A stretch of 64,000 bases of DNA, from the NCBI GenBank assembly GCA_900323505.1, contig OOIN01000008.1, positions 1,256,501 to 1,320,500 of the forward strand, written 5' to 3'. Positions 20,387 through 30,991 of this stretch are shown piece after piece. The stretch's first letter is position 1. The number at the start of each line of letters is the position of its first letter. Origin of the DNA: Ustilago trichophora (taxonomy: Eukaryota; Basidiomycota; Ustilaginomycetes; Ustilaginales; Ustilaginaceae). A program made the position numbers and the translations under genes. The notes beneath the pieces were generated by a model, which did no database searches, was not told the origin of the DNA, and saw nothing but the letters and a program-made list of their open reading frames with translations.

Positions 20387-21631
20387 TCAGACCCTTCACC
20401 AATACCCTCCCTGTTTGTCGCTCCTTTCGCTCGTTTTCGAGCTTTGAGCCTACATCATACTAATCTTTTGATCCTTGAGCATAGTCTCAGCGCACCATAT
20501 ATGCACTTGGTCATGGCAAGGTGTGAGAAAGAGGGGGGGTCATCATCAAAGAGGCTGTCGATTAGCCATGGAAATGGGCCAAAGCATCACGTGTCAACAT
20601 TTGAAATCGAATTGAAATTGAAAGAAAAGGAATTCGGCCAAAATACAAAGTCGACAATGGATTGCCTTGCTGCGTGTGGAGAGTCTGTGCCGTCTCTCTG
20701 AGAAATTCGACGGCAAGAGCCTCAGTGTCACAGATCTGCCCCAAGCAAAAGCAACAGCACAGCGCAGTCCTGCGTGTTTGTGTGTGAGGGAGAAAGCGAG
20801 AAGGATCATCATCTCTTCACAGTCTGGTCAGTCGAAGGCCAAACTCGAGGCCCATAGTCTACCAGCCCAGCAGACCGAGACAGAGAGTGAGGTGCTTGAT
20901 TCTTGCTGTTCTGCTCACGATCTCTACCCCGTCCATCACCATCACTCTCAAGAACGTAAGTAGATGCCGATAGCGTCATAGCACCAGCATCATCATCATC
21001 ATCAGCATCCGTATCCATACCCGACATCGCAGTCAGTATCGCACCCTTCATCGCAGTTCCAACCGACACATCCACCATTCGACACACCAAGACCTTGAAA
21101 ACATCGGAAAGATTCGTCCACTCGCAGGCAACGACACACTTGACCAATCGCACACACCGTAGGGCAACCCTCATCGCATCATTACAGCAGAGGACGACGT
21201 ACAAGGTGGCATTATGTTGGGAGAATTTTATCGAGACGGTCAGATTGATCCTCGCAATCAGTGCATGAAGGAATCTTAGGGCCAAAGCATACGGCAAGCA
21301 TCATGGTAGACCACAGCACCACTCGACATCTACCTCCAGCCACTGTGTCGCAGCATTATGTTTGCCCTACGAACCCTCATGATTTGGCAAGGCCGGCGAA
21401 GCTCGCAGCACAGGCATAATGTGCAATTCCTAAAAAACTTCACACGCACCCCAGCATGGTCACTTCACACGCATGCTACACGCCAGAGTTCCCAACCTCT
21501 CAGCTACAGCGACACAACGATACGGATGCGATTTGATGATGCGACATTCAGCAAATCACAGAGAACAGCAACGCTGACATTTGCGACGATTGTTCCTTGC
21601 AACCTACCATCCATCCCACAGATCATATACA

Positions 21632-22564
21632 ATGCCTGCTTCTTTCAAGCGTTACGTTGAGGTCGGCCGTGTTGTCCTCGTCGAGGACGGCCCCTCCGCC
21701 GGTCAGCTCGCCGTCGTTGTCGAGATCATCGACCACAACAGGGTAAGTTTTTGCACTTTAATCAGACACCAAGACGACATCGGATGATCAGCACACAAGG
21801 CAGCACATCGCATCAGCATGGATTCAGAGCATAGATGGGACTTGCAGGTCGTAGGGTAGGAGCGCACGGAACGGAAAGCCGTTGAATCGCAGGAAGCAGA
21901 GGATATTGCATGCACACAACTCCTCGGCTCAGTCCAGCATCGATGCAGACACGACCAGCCATCTTGCGCGTTACCGCTTTTCGACACATCGACACAGAAC
22001 GCACGAACGATGTCGCACAGGAAGGAACAGGCAGAGGAAGAGAACACACGGTGGAACGCACGATTGAAGTGGTGCGATTGTCGTCGAGGTTGCAGCACAG
22101 TAGCTGGGTCTCATGACAAGGTTGGAGAGAAGGATGATCCGAGAACAGCAGATAGAGCGTAGTTTGCAAAAGATTATTCGATGTCGCCGTCTCGTCCAAT
22201 TCCTTTGCATTTATTGAGGCAGCAGACACTGACTCTTGCCTCTGCTCTTTTTACGATACTTGAACAGGCCATCATCGACTCGCCCGCCACCGGTGTTGCC
22301 CGCCAGGCTTTCGCCTTCAAGCACCTCACCCTGACCAAGTTGACCGTGCCCGGTCTTCCCCGTGGTGCCGGTTCGCCCGTCGTCAAGAAGTTCTTCGAGA
22401 AGGCTGGTATCGCCGAGAAGTGGGCTCAGTCCGGTTGGGCCAAGAAGCGCGCTGCCATCAAGACTCGCCGCTCGCTCTCGGACTTTGACCGATTCAACGT
22501 CATGCTCCTCAAGAAGCAGCGCCGCAGCGTTCTCTCGCCCGCCACCAAGAAGGCCTCCGCTTAA
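21632..22564 (+). CDS. RPL14: 60S ribosomal protein L14 (eL14)
   Basis: Large-subunit protein. Model: join(21632-21742, 22268-22564), 135 aa. Exon 1 encodes [21 protein letters not shown] and ends after the codons for IIDHNR at GTAAGT. The 525-bp intron ends in GAACAG and exon 2 resumes [15 protein letters not shown]. The KOW-like beta barrel at the N terminus and the basic C-terminal half ([20 protein letters not shown]) match fungal eL14. The C terminus (SPATKKASA) is a usual basic tail. The intron is about five times longer than those of non-ribosomal genes here. No snoRNA was recognised in it. Confidence 0.94.
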
Positions 22565-24270
22565 AGGTCTCGCTTTAAGCGTCGTGTCTCTTTCTCTTGG
22601 TTCCGGTCGATTTCCTTGCAGCATTCTTCCCCCCACACACATACACACATCCATACGATGTTGAATCCAGCAAGCTATTTTTCTTGGACATCTCTTCTGC
22701 AGCTCAAGCTTGGTTGGCGCATGAATTCGACGATCCGAGATTGTCTCTTCTCCCCTCGTTTCTGGACAGTCGACGATCACCCTTTTTTTCTTCTTTCTCG
22801 TTGGAAGTCGATCCCATGCACACACAGCTCAAGTCGAGAGCTGATACCATAAACAGAGAGCTTGTTCCAGGCTTGCTCGGTCAAAACATCGTATAAAACA
22901 CACACACACACACACACTTCCGCCCCACATGTATTATGCATTCTCTTTTGCTTTTCCTTTCAGAACGAGGGGAACCCAAAAATTCAACACAACACCTTCC
23001 CATTTCGCTGATTGTTTCTGTTTGAGTGTTGTGATCGTGGGCTGAAGGGTTGAGTGAGCGACGTGGCTCAGTGTCGAGTGTGGATGTCGTATGGTGAAGA
23101 AGGGTGTGAAGGATGTGAGAGCAGAGTGCGGTGAGAGGAGGCGAAACTCTGAGATGATAGGAGCAAACAGGGGCCGATGACGATGAGATCTTTTTTTTTC
23201 GCTTTGCGCCGATAATGTAGATGGAAGGCAACGTGACACGACATCTTGTATTTTTTACGCCCTCTACTTAAAATTAAGGTCTGGCTCAGCAGCAAACAAC
23301 AGCCAGGCACTGGTTGTCACAAATCACACATGGTCAACTGTATTTTGGCCTCTAACTACCGCCTACTTCGATATGGAGAAGAAGGAACAATGAACAACAA
23401 ACGAGATGATAATGGCAACGAGGGGATGGGTTGGTGCAGAAACGTGTTGTTGCGCACGGTTACAAAGCGAAAGGAGCGAGCGATGCTTGCCCCCCAACAG
23501 TACAATCGCTGAGGTCTGGACCTTGAATTGCTCCCACAGTACTGTACAGTACAGCTACAGTACTGTATTTTCGTTGATGGCCGAGTTGCCTGATTTTACC
23601 GGCCACCGAAATACAGCAACACAGGTCGCACTTGACCGGTTCCCGTGCCCCGCGCTTAAACCTTAGCCTTTACCTTCCCGTCTCTGTTGTCTTCCTTGTC
23701 CTTCCGCTTTGACCTCCTCCATCTCAAGCATCTTTTTCTACATTTCCGGTAAAGGCATCCTCTTCATCTTGGTTCAACCCCAGAAGTGGACTGTGTTGCC
23801 CTCCGATTCTTCCCCCCTTCAATTTGGGCCCGGCATTACTTTCAACTTGTTCTTGCCGGCTTTGTTGCTGTTCGGCTTTAAACGTTGACATTCTTGGATA
23901 CTTGGGCAAAGATCGCAGTTCGACATCGCAACTTGGGGTTCAAGGCTTCTTAGGATAACACGAGAAATATTCGGAATTCGGTTATACGGAGAAGGTGCAG
24001 GTCGGGCGCTCGTCGAATATCTCAATCGTCCAACCCATCTCCAACACCTGGTAGTGAGAGCAGAGCTTCGCCGCGAGTGCCTTCTGCCAGCTCGCCCCCA
24101 TTGGTCTACTTGCTAGCTCGGACAGCTTCAACACCTTGCTGTGACACGGGCATGCATCGTTGAATCCTTCCACCCATCATTGCTGAACGTGGGCACTAGG
24201 GCTTACGCTCCTCCCTCGCCTATCTCGCCGTCGTTGGTTCATCCGGCCTGCTGACCTCCTTCCTGCCAAC
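22565..24270. other. Intergenic RPL14 to USP gene, no gene seen
   Basis: 1.7 kb without a convincing gene. It holds a (CA)n run at about 22897-22917, the CAGTACTG-type inverted repeat cluster at 23536-23569, and pyrimidine-rich sequence (about 23660-23760) that may be the upstream promoter of the deubiquitinase gene. Confidence 0.5.
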
Positions 24271-27200
24271 ATGGGCAACCCGCTCTACCCCAGCCACGGC
24301 TCCCAATCCGCCGCTACCGCCTCTTCATCTTCCACCTCCTCCTTCATCCCCGGTCTCCGCGGTGGCTCTTTTGCCGGATCCAACTCCAAATCCACCAAGA
24401 CGGGCAACGAGTACGACCCTTCTTTCCACCCGGGCATTCTCAACCTCGGCAACACGTGCTTTCTCAACTCTGTCATCCAGGCCATTGGCAACACTCGTGA
24501 CTTTCGACTCCTCATACAGGGTCCTCCCGTCTCGGCTTACGCAGAAGAACCACCAACGCCTACTTCAGCTCTCACTCCAGCATCAGCAGCACCGAGGCAT
24601 AACCAGTGGCCGAATCGTTCGCAGAGCCCCGCTTTGCGAGTCAGCGATGGCGAACATGGTCGCAGGATCGACCTCCCGCCCAATCCAAATGGCAACCTCG
24701 ATTCTTCTCTGGCTTCGATAAGTACCCTCCCCGCACACGATCCTGTGGCGACGATCAAGCCCGGAAAAGTGCCCTTGCCTACCCCCAATGCGGCTCATAC
24801 AGACATAAAGTACGAACCAGACGTACTCGACCTTCCCTTGAATACAGCCTTCCGCCACGTGCTCGAGAAATTCTGGACCGACGGCCACAAATCTCGCGCT
24901 TCCATCAACATCAACCCCAAACGACTGCTCAACCAGCTCGGGAAAAAGTACGACCAGTACCTGGAATACGGTCAGCAGGATGGACACGAGCTGATGCGTC
25001 ACTTGCTCGACGCGTGCCGGATGGAGGAAATGGACGTTATCAAAAAGATGCGTCCTCCACCGCCGAGTAAGAAGCTCAAGGTCGATTCTGTTACAACTTC
25101 AGCATCAGCGACAGCCACATCGTCGACGACGACATCGCCGTTGAACAGGCTTACACCGGCGGATATGGAGAATGGGCAGATCGTTTCGCATCCCGCGGCT
25201 TCTGCTGGTGTCGAGCCAGACGGCGTCAGTGCAGCGTCGGCAGAGCAAGAATTGCTACCCTTCCTCGATCTGCTCTTCTGCGGCAAGCTCGCCAGCATGG
25301 TCGTCTGCGAAGGCTGTAAAAAGGTCTCGCACACCTACGAGGATTTTTACGACATCAGTCTCAGCCTGCGCGATGATGCGAGCAATCCCAAATCGCGCAA
25401 GCGCGATCGTCTACGCAGTATGGCCGATCGATGGAGACGCGCCACGCAAGGTCGGACGATTATGGATCGCAAGTCTGCTGCTGCTGCCACCGCCGCTGCT
25501 ACTGCTGGTGGGTCCAACTCGATCACTCCCATCGGTACCCCGCGGTACAGCGAGACGGAGGCGAGCGATGCGGATTCGAATGCGAATGCGCTCCGGCCAA
25601 AGAAATCTGCCGGTTTCCTCTCGCCCGATGAGGGCGGACGTGGACGATTCGCCCTGCGCACAAGAAGTTTGAGGAAGAGCAGTGGAAGGCACGAAAAGCT
25701 AGGTGCGACATCGGGAAGCGAGATGGAGCCAGATTTCCCAGATATGGCTTCGTTGTCGTTGGCGCCGAGTGCGGGCGCCAGGGCGTATGTCGATTCGGCC
25801 CCCGCATCGGCAGGGGAGGACAACGGAGATGCTAGGACGGGTACCAGGGTGGCGAGGATGTTGGGGAGTGCTCGTACAGCGGATGCGAGTAGTCGCGAGA
25901 CAAGTCCGAATCCGCCTATGGGCGATCGGTCTGCTGTGCCGTCGTTGGCTGCTGATATGCATCCACCGCTTCGTGCTACTAAGTCTTCGTCCCACCAGTC
26001 GGCCTACATTGCTCGAATCATGGCAGATGATCCCGACAGCAGTCCTGCCAACCCCACCGCCCCTCGCAAGGCCGGCTCCGCCCCATCTACCCTCTTTGAT
26101 GCCGTCGCCGCAGCATCGGCAGCCCAAGGCAAGCCCATCCACGGCTTCTTCCGCACCGTCGGCGGTGCAGGACCACGATCCCGAGACCCATGTGCAGACT
26201 TTGAACCCAACCCCAAGTCTCAAGGTGCCAAAAGACGCCAGAAGATCCGAGAGGAGCAATCGGCCTCGGGCCTCATCTCGTCCCTACGCCAATTCACCAG
26301 CGTCGAAGTGTTGGATGGCGAGAATAGCTTTGCCTGCAAGAACTGTTGGAGGCTGGCCAATCCTCCGAATGCGCAAGAGAGGGAGCAGATTCGAAGACGC
26401 AGAAAGCGCAGGGGTGTCGCTGCAGCTGAAGTGGATGATGACGAGGGGAGCGAGCCTAGTAGTTCCGATGGGGAGAGTGACAAGGAGGAGAAGCGCGCAA
26501 CAGCAGCAGCGGGGATGGGAGACGAAACGCTGACCAATCAGCCCACGGCCAACGGCCTATCCAACTCTACCAGCCAGAGCACGCTCGCCAGCAGCAGTGT
26601 AGACTCGATCTTGACCGGCTCTAGCGCCTCCCACCCGTCCAATTGGCCATCCGACATTCCGACCATCTCCATGACCTCTGCTGACGCCTCTAGCGACGAG
26701 ATCCAGCTCCAGATGCAACGATCTCACAGTGGAAGTGTGGATGGATCGCGCAGTGTCGTTTCGCGCGACTATGCTGTATCGGCATCCGCCTCGTCGAATG
26801 GCGGCGGCGGTGGTGGTGGTGGGAACGGGGTGGTGATGCATCAGAAGATGGGTTCCGAATCGAGTCTGAGCAGTGCAGAAGGTGCAGCAGCACGGAATCG
26901 GGATCGACTGGCGCCTTCGAACGGATACGATACGGGGACGGAAACCGACATGTCGGGCTTTTCGACCGGTATGGAGGAGTCGAATGCCTCCACGGGGGAA
27001 GGGACCGACACTGAAGCGGAAGCCGATGGCGACAGCAAGAACGGCGCAACATCGTTGAGAAGTGGACCCAAGAGATCGGCTCAAAGTCTGCCCCGACGAG
27101 CACTCAAACGATACCTCATTGCCTCGGCGCCACCTGTGCTGATCTTCCATCTCAAGCGATTCCAAGCTACCGGTCGTGGGTTCGTCTCGGGCTTGGCAGG

Positions 27201-28458
27201 GTTCAAAAAGATTGACGATCAAGTGACGTTCCCCGAGTATCTCGATATCACACCTTGGCTTGCTCCTCCGAGAGAAGAGTACGATCGAAGAGGACGATTA
27301 AAGGCCTCGAGCGACCCACTTGCGATTCGACGCCGGGCCGAGGAGGAGGCGATCAATGCTGGTGTCGATGCACGACATGTCAAGGTCGAAGTTTCTGCGC
27401 ATGGAAGAAGGAAAAGTCGCCACGGCAAAGATGGCAACACGAAGGGGAGGAAGCATGGTATGTGGTCTTGGCATTTGAGTCATCATCATCAAAGTGGTGC
27501 AGTTGAAAGCGGCGGTAACGGTGGTGGAGGTGGTGGTGGTGGCGGGGATTTGGATGAAGGGCCAAAGGTGCATTCAGCTGCCGGCCACGAGATTGTGCCG
27601 AGTGTGATTCGCAGGCCGAAAACCGAGTACAGGCTGTACGCTGTGATTGTGCATCAAGGTTCGCTGTCTGCAGGTCACTACACAGCGTATGTTCTATCGG
27701 ATAGGATCAAGTTGAAGGATGGACCCAAGGAGATGGTTGCTAGATCGGCGCCGACGAGTCGGACCAATACACCTGCTCCTCCGATCAACGTCAACAATGC
27801 TTTTGCAGCAGCGAATGGTAACAGTGGTGGCGGTGGAGGTGGTGGTGGTTCGGGTCAGTTCTTCTTGGGAAGCAAACCGAGTCGATCCAACGCCGCCTCG
27901 CCCGCACCTGTACCCATCCGCCCCGCCTCAGCTGCCCCATTCTCCTCCTCTGTCGCCATGACATCCGTCCCCTCTTCCAGCAGCGTCTCCGGCTCATCAT
28001 CGCACGATATTGCCCCCCAGACCTCCATCTCCTCCCTCGACACCGACACCAGCACCACCCGCTCCACCACAAGCAGTAGCCAAGGTCCCAAACTCATCCG
28101 TCCCCAACCCCAACTCAAAGCCATGGCAAGCTGGGATAGCCTAGACGAACTCGAACAGTCGCATGCCGGAGTTGCCACCCCCACCACAACCACCAGCTCG
28201 GCTGCCACCACCACATCGCTAGAACCCACCCCTGCAGTCCCAACCGTGGCTACTCATAACAGCAACGCCCATAGACACGTTGACGAGAAGAAACAAAACG
28301 GGAATGCGGGTCAGGAGGAAAACGACGATGACGTGGATCCGAGAAAGATCGATGATGGAAGAAGGTGGGTCTATACGTCGGATACGATTGTGAGGGCGGC
28401 GACGATCGATGAGGTGCTCAGGGCGAAGGCTTATATGCTTTTCTATGAGCGATTGTAG
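24271..28458 (+). CDS. Ubiquitin carboxyl-terminal hydrolase (USP/C19 family, USP16/45-like)
   Basis: 1395-aa cysteine protease that removes ubiquitin from substrates. The Cys box is NLGNTCFLNSVIQAI with catalytic C63. A QQDGHELMRHLLD block follows at about residues 235-247. A zinc-ribbon pair CEGC (about 349-352) and FACKNC (about 688-693) is visible. APPVLIFHLKRFQ leads into the second half, the His box is GSLSAGHYTAYV with H1136, and YMLFYERL closes the domain. The Cys and His boxes are over 1000 residues apart, against about 300 in compact USPs; the difference is Ser/Gly/Ala-rich inserts with Gly runs. The long inserts and QDGHELM block suggest USP16/USP45 relatives, but no N-terminal ZnF-UBP is present. 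The ATG at 24271 follows an upstream region without long frames. Single exon. Confidence 0.9.
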   Translation: MGNPLYPSHGSQSAATASSSSTSSFIPGLRGGSFAGSNSKSTKTGNEYDPSFHPGILNLGNTCFLNSVIQAIGNTRDFRLLIQGPPVSAYAEEPPTPTSALTPASAAPRHNQWPNRSQSPALRVSDGEHGRRIDLPPNPNGNLDSSLASISTLPAHDPVATIKPGKVPLPTPNAAHTDIKYEPDVLDLPLNTAFRHVLEKFWTDGHKSRASININPKRLLNQLGKKYDQYLEYGQQDGHELMRHLLDACRMEEMDVIKKMRPPPPSKKLKVDSVTTSASATATSSTTTSPLNRLTPADMENGQIVSHPAASAGVEPDGVSAASAEQELLPFLDLLFCGKLASMVVCEGCKKVSHTYEDFYDISLSLRDDASNPKSRKRDRLRSMADRWRRATQGRTIMDRKSAAAATAAATAGGSNSITPIGTPRYSETEASDADSNANALRPKKSAGFLSPDEGGRGRFALRTRSLRKSSGRHEKLGATSGSEMEPDFPDMASLSLAPSAGARAYVDSAPASAGEDNGDARTGTRVARMLGSARTADASSRETSPNPPMGDRSAVPSLAADMHPPLRATKSSSHQSAYIARIMADDPDSSPANPTAPRKAGSAPSTLFDAVAAASAAQGKPIHGFFRTVGGAGPRSRDPCADFEPNPKSQGAKRRQKIREEQSASGLISSLRQFTSVEVLDGENSFACKNCWRLANPPNAQEREQIRRRRKRRGVAAAEVDDDEGSEPSSSDGESDKEEKRATAAAGMGDETLTNQPTANGLSNSTSQSTLASSSVDSILTGSSASHPSNWPSDIPTISMTSADASSDEIQLQMQRSHSGSVDGSRSVVSRDYAVSASASSNGGGGGGGGNGVVMHQKMGSESSLSSAEGAAARNRDRLAPSNGYDTGTETDMSGFSTGMEESNASTGEGTDTEAEADGDSKNGATSLRSGPKRSAQSLPRRALKRYLIASAPPVLIFHLKRFQATGRGFVSGLAGFKKIDDQVTFPEYLDITPWLAPPREEYDRRGRLKASSDPLAIRRRAEEEAINAGVDARHVKVEVSAHGRRKSRHGKDGNTKGRKHGMWSWHLSHHHQSGAVESGGNGGGGGGGGGDLDEGPKVHSAAGHEIVPSVIRRPKTEYRLYAVIVHQGSLSAGHYTAYVLSDRIKLKDGPKEMVARSAPTSRTNTPAPPINVNNAFAAANGNSGGGGGGGGSGQFFLGSKPSRSNAASPAPVPIRPASAAPFSSSVAMTSVPSSSSVSGSSSHDIAPQTSISSLDTDTSTTRSTTSSSQGPKLIRPQPQLKAMASWDSLDELEQSHAGVATPTTTTSSAATTTSLEPTPAVPTVATHNSNAHRHVDEKKQNGNAGQEENDDDVDPRKIDDGRRWVYTSDTIVRAATIDEVLRAKAYMLFYERL

Positions 28459-28566
28459 ACAAGATGGAGGATTGCAACATTTTGGAATATAGATTTTTTT
28501 TTTATCTTTGCAGAGAGGACAGAGACGGTTATGATACATGGTCTTGCAATGAATGTGTGTGTGAGA

Positions 28567-30108
28567 CTAGACAAAATTGTAAGGCCGTTTCTCATCTCCT
28601 TTCTCCTTGTCACCCTTCTTGTCGCTTTCAGCCTTCTCGTTCACCACCTCGCCCTCGCCCAACCCAGCATATTCGGCACGCCATCGATTGCTTCCCAGAT
28701 AGATACTCTTCTGCTTTGGCTTCGCTTTGGCTTTCGCCTCTGCTTCCAACATGGCCGCTTTGAGACTGGCCAACACCGAGGGCGATCTTTCGCCCTCCAC
28801 CAAACCGATCTTGTCGCCACTGCTCGGAGTGTGCAGTGGAGGCAGCAGGAGGAATTTGGATGTTCCTACGCCGACTTCTTCCGGCTTGGCATGGTGCGAG
28901 TCGATGGTTCGGCTCAGATGTTGCGGTTGGGGAGTTGGATGGTTGAAGCGGACGCTTTTGAGGGCTGGTGGTTTGGTGGGTGGCGGAGAGGTGGGATGGT
29001 GAGGAAAGGTAGGGGTGAGATCGTTGGTGGTAGTGGAAGAGGTGAGGGGCGTGGCGAAGGGTTGAGAGGGTGGAGGGAGGTCGAGGGTGTAAGTGGATCG
29101 TGAGGATGCTGATGAGGGGGGACGGTGGGTGAGTGTCGGCTGGGGAGGGATGGACGGTGTTGGTATGGGAATGGTGTGCACTGGTGGTGTAGCATGCGTT
29201 ACAACTGGAGGTGGAGGAACGGTTCTCGAGCTGATGATAGCGGATGGAAGCGGTGGAGTGAAGATCGACAGACCCCCTTCTTGTGCCGATGCTGGCGCTG
29301 GTGCTGCTACGGCATCTTGGGCCATTTCAACATCTTTCTCGCCGAACTTAGACCTCTCCTCAGCCTCCTTCTTCTCCTTCCTCTTCTCCAGTTGAGAATC
29401 TAGCATCTTTCCCGCCATCCCAACCAGCCCCTTCAATCCTCCTCCTTCTTCCCCCTTTGCCCCCTTCTCCGCCTCACCTTTGCGCTTGAAACTCGCCGCC
29501 AGAGGCAACCCATCAACGACCCGCTCCGCCGTCCTCTTTGCCTCCGCCAGATCCTCCAGCTTAGTCGCAACGTCGTGTTTCCACCCCATCGGGCTTCTCA
29601 CCACCTTGGCCTTTGCTCTCCACACCACCCCACTGATCGCATTTGCCACTCCGGCACTGGCCAACGTCCAACAACTTGCCTCCTTGAACTTGCACCCGAT
29701 GTTGCCACGGCTGAGTCCGTCTCCCGCGACGAGAATCAACAGGACGCCGAGGAATCCTGTTCCCCAATTGGGGCCTAGAAACGGTAAGGTGTTCTTGAAC
29801 AGTCGATGGAGTAATGGGATCGGGAGGGACAGCTCGGATAGGATGACGGTGAAGAGGACGAGGACGAGGGAGATGTGGTGCAAGGTGGACCAGAAGACGC
29901 CCAGGAATGAGGTCGGGATGTCGGTCGATGGGTAGTAGACCGAGGAGGAATCGTCCGAGGAGGAGGAAATGAGGGGAGGAGGATAGTGATGAAAGTTTAG
30001 GACGACAATTCGGATAGTCGCCGAGATGAAAAGCGCGCACGATACGATGGTGAGGATGCGGATGCTGTTGAGGATTATCCAACGTTGTAGGAAGGGCGGG
30101 ATGAACAT
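28567..30108 (-). CDS. Four-helix integral membrane protein with long cytosolic-type tail, unknown function
   Basis: 513-aa protein not recognised as a named family. Four hydrophobic segments lie in the first ~190 residues: an early one (IRILTIVSCALFISATI), then FWSTLHHISLVLVLFTVIL, one near FLGVLLILVAGDG, and ASAGVANAISGVVW. The rest is a soluble, low-complexity tail: a Lys/Glu helix region (EKRKEKKEAEERSKFGEKD), then Pro/Ser/Thr-rich sequence, then a short ordered end. The frame is open upstream to about 30306 but without an ATG; 30108 (MFIPPFLQRW) is the first. It is convergent with the USP gene (108 bp between stops). Location and role are unknown; the layout resembles fungal plasma-membrane or endomembrane proteins. 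Confidence 0.75.
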   Translation of the reverse strand: MFIPPFLQRWIILNSIRILTIVSCALFISATIRIVVLNFHHYPPPLISSSSDDSSSVYYPSTDIPTSFLGVFWSTLHHISLVLVLFTVILSELSLPIPLLHRLFKNTLPFLGPNWGTGFLGVLLILVAGDGLSRGNIGCKFKEASCWTLASAGVANAISGVVWRAKAKVVRSPMGWKHDVATKLEDLAEAKRTAERVVDGLPLAASFKRKGEAEKGAKGEEGGGLKGLVGMAGKMLDSQLEKRKEKKEAEERSKFGEKDVEMAQDAVAAPAPASAQEGGLSIFTPPLPSAIISSRTVPPPPVVTHATPPVHTIPIPTPSIPPQPTLTHRPPSSASSRSTYTLDLPPPSQPFATPLTSSTTTNDLTPTFPHHPTSPPPTKPPALKSVRFNHPTPQPQHLSRTIDSHHAKPEEVGVGTSKFLLLPPLHTPSSGDKIGLVEGERSPSVLASLKAAMLEAEAKAKAKPKQKSIYLGSNRWRAEYAGLGEGEVVNEKAESDKKGDKEKGDEKRPYNFV

Positions 30109-30991
30109 GGTGACTTCTCTCGCTGCGGATGGTGTTGCGGTAACAGGCCGGAAGGTGTCGAGCCAGAGATTCGGCTGGCCGTACCAGTCGTTGAAGAGAA
30201 GCTTTAGCTGCTGTATGGATGTACTTGGAGCAATGTGAGGCTGAAGAGCGTCTACGAATCGATACGAATGTGCTTGGTCGATGGTGTGAGTCAAGACAGC
30301 TCGCAAAGGTGATGGTGATAGAGATGTAAGTCATGAAGAAGCAAGATATCGGAGTCAGAACGAGTGAGACAAGGATCGGCAGCACACATCTCTGAGACAC
30401 TAGATTCTGTGCAAGCGGCGCATTGACGGCAACAAACAACACTAAACTCCTTTGTTGTGTCGACAAGAGTCGCACCCACCAACAGCGCACCAGAAGGCGC
30501 TGTCGAAGATGTACAAAGGGTTGACGGTGTCTGTGAGACAAAGGGAAGCTTTTTACAAGGGAGGCGGCTTCGAGAATGCCGTGTGAGAGATGCATATTGC
30601 GCCCACAGCAGGGAAGAGAGTGGGGTGGAAAGGGCGCTGTCAGGTATCGCGAGACAAAGGAGAGGAGGAGGACAAAGGGCCGTTCCGTTGGCAATTCAGG
30701 ATGAGGTCTAACACTTTGCAGAGAAAAAAAAGAACCCTGTGTGGACGAAATGCGGAAGTCGGAGCTGCGCGCTCAGACATTCTCTCACGCACGCACTTCG
30801 CATATCCTATCATCATCAACACACCCACATTCGCCCTTTTGCTCCACACCCAACAGCGCAGGCTCTTGCAGCGCTGTCAAGGCTTTCTACGAACATCTCA
30901 GCTGAGAGACATCACCACTCTTCCGAGGCTCTCGACATCACCCCCACGGCGAAACATCGGCACCCAGCGACGGCCAAGCAAAGACCCTACA
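30109..30991. other. Divergent intergenic region, no gene seen
   Basis: 0.9 kb between the membrane-protein gene and THOC7. An ATG at 30590 is in frame with THOC7, but the ~134 intervening residues look like translated leader (no conservation-like pattern), so I do not include them. Confidence 0.5.

Larger units (their letters stand above)
19752..21631. other. Divergent RPL42-RPL14 intergenic region
   Basis: 1.9 kb between two divergent ribosomal genes. It contains a (CT)n tract (20085-20104), a CACGTG plus palindrome cluster (20364-20386) and another CACGTG at about 20588. A likely RPL42 5' UTR intron covers 19756-20005. Short CAT/TCATCA runs occur at about 20990-21005. No convincing coding frame. 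Confidence 0.55.
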
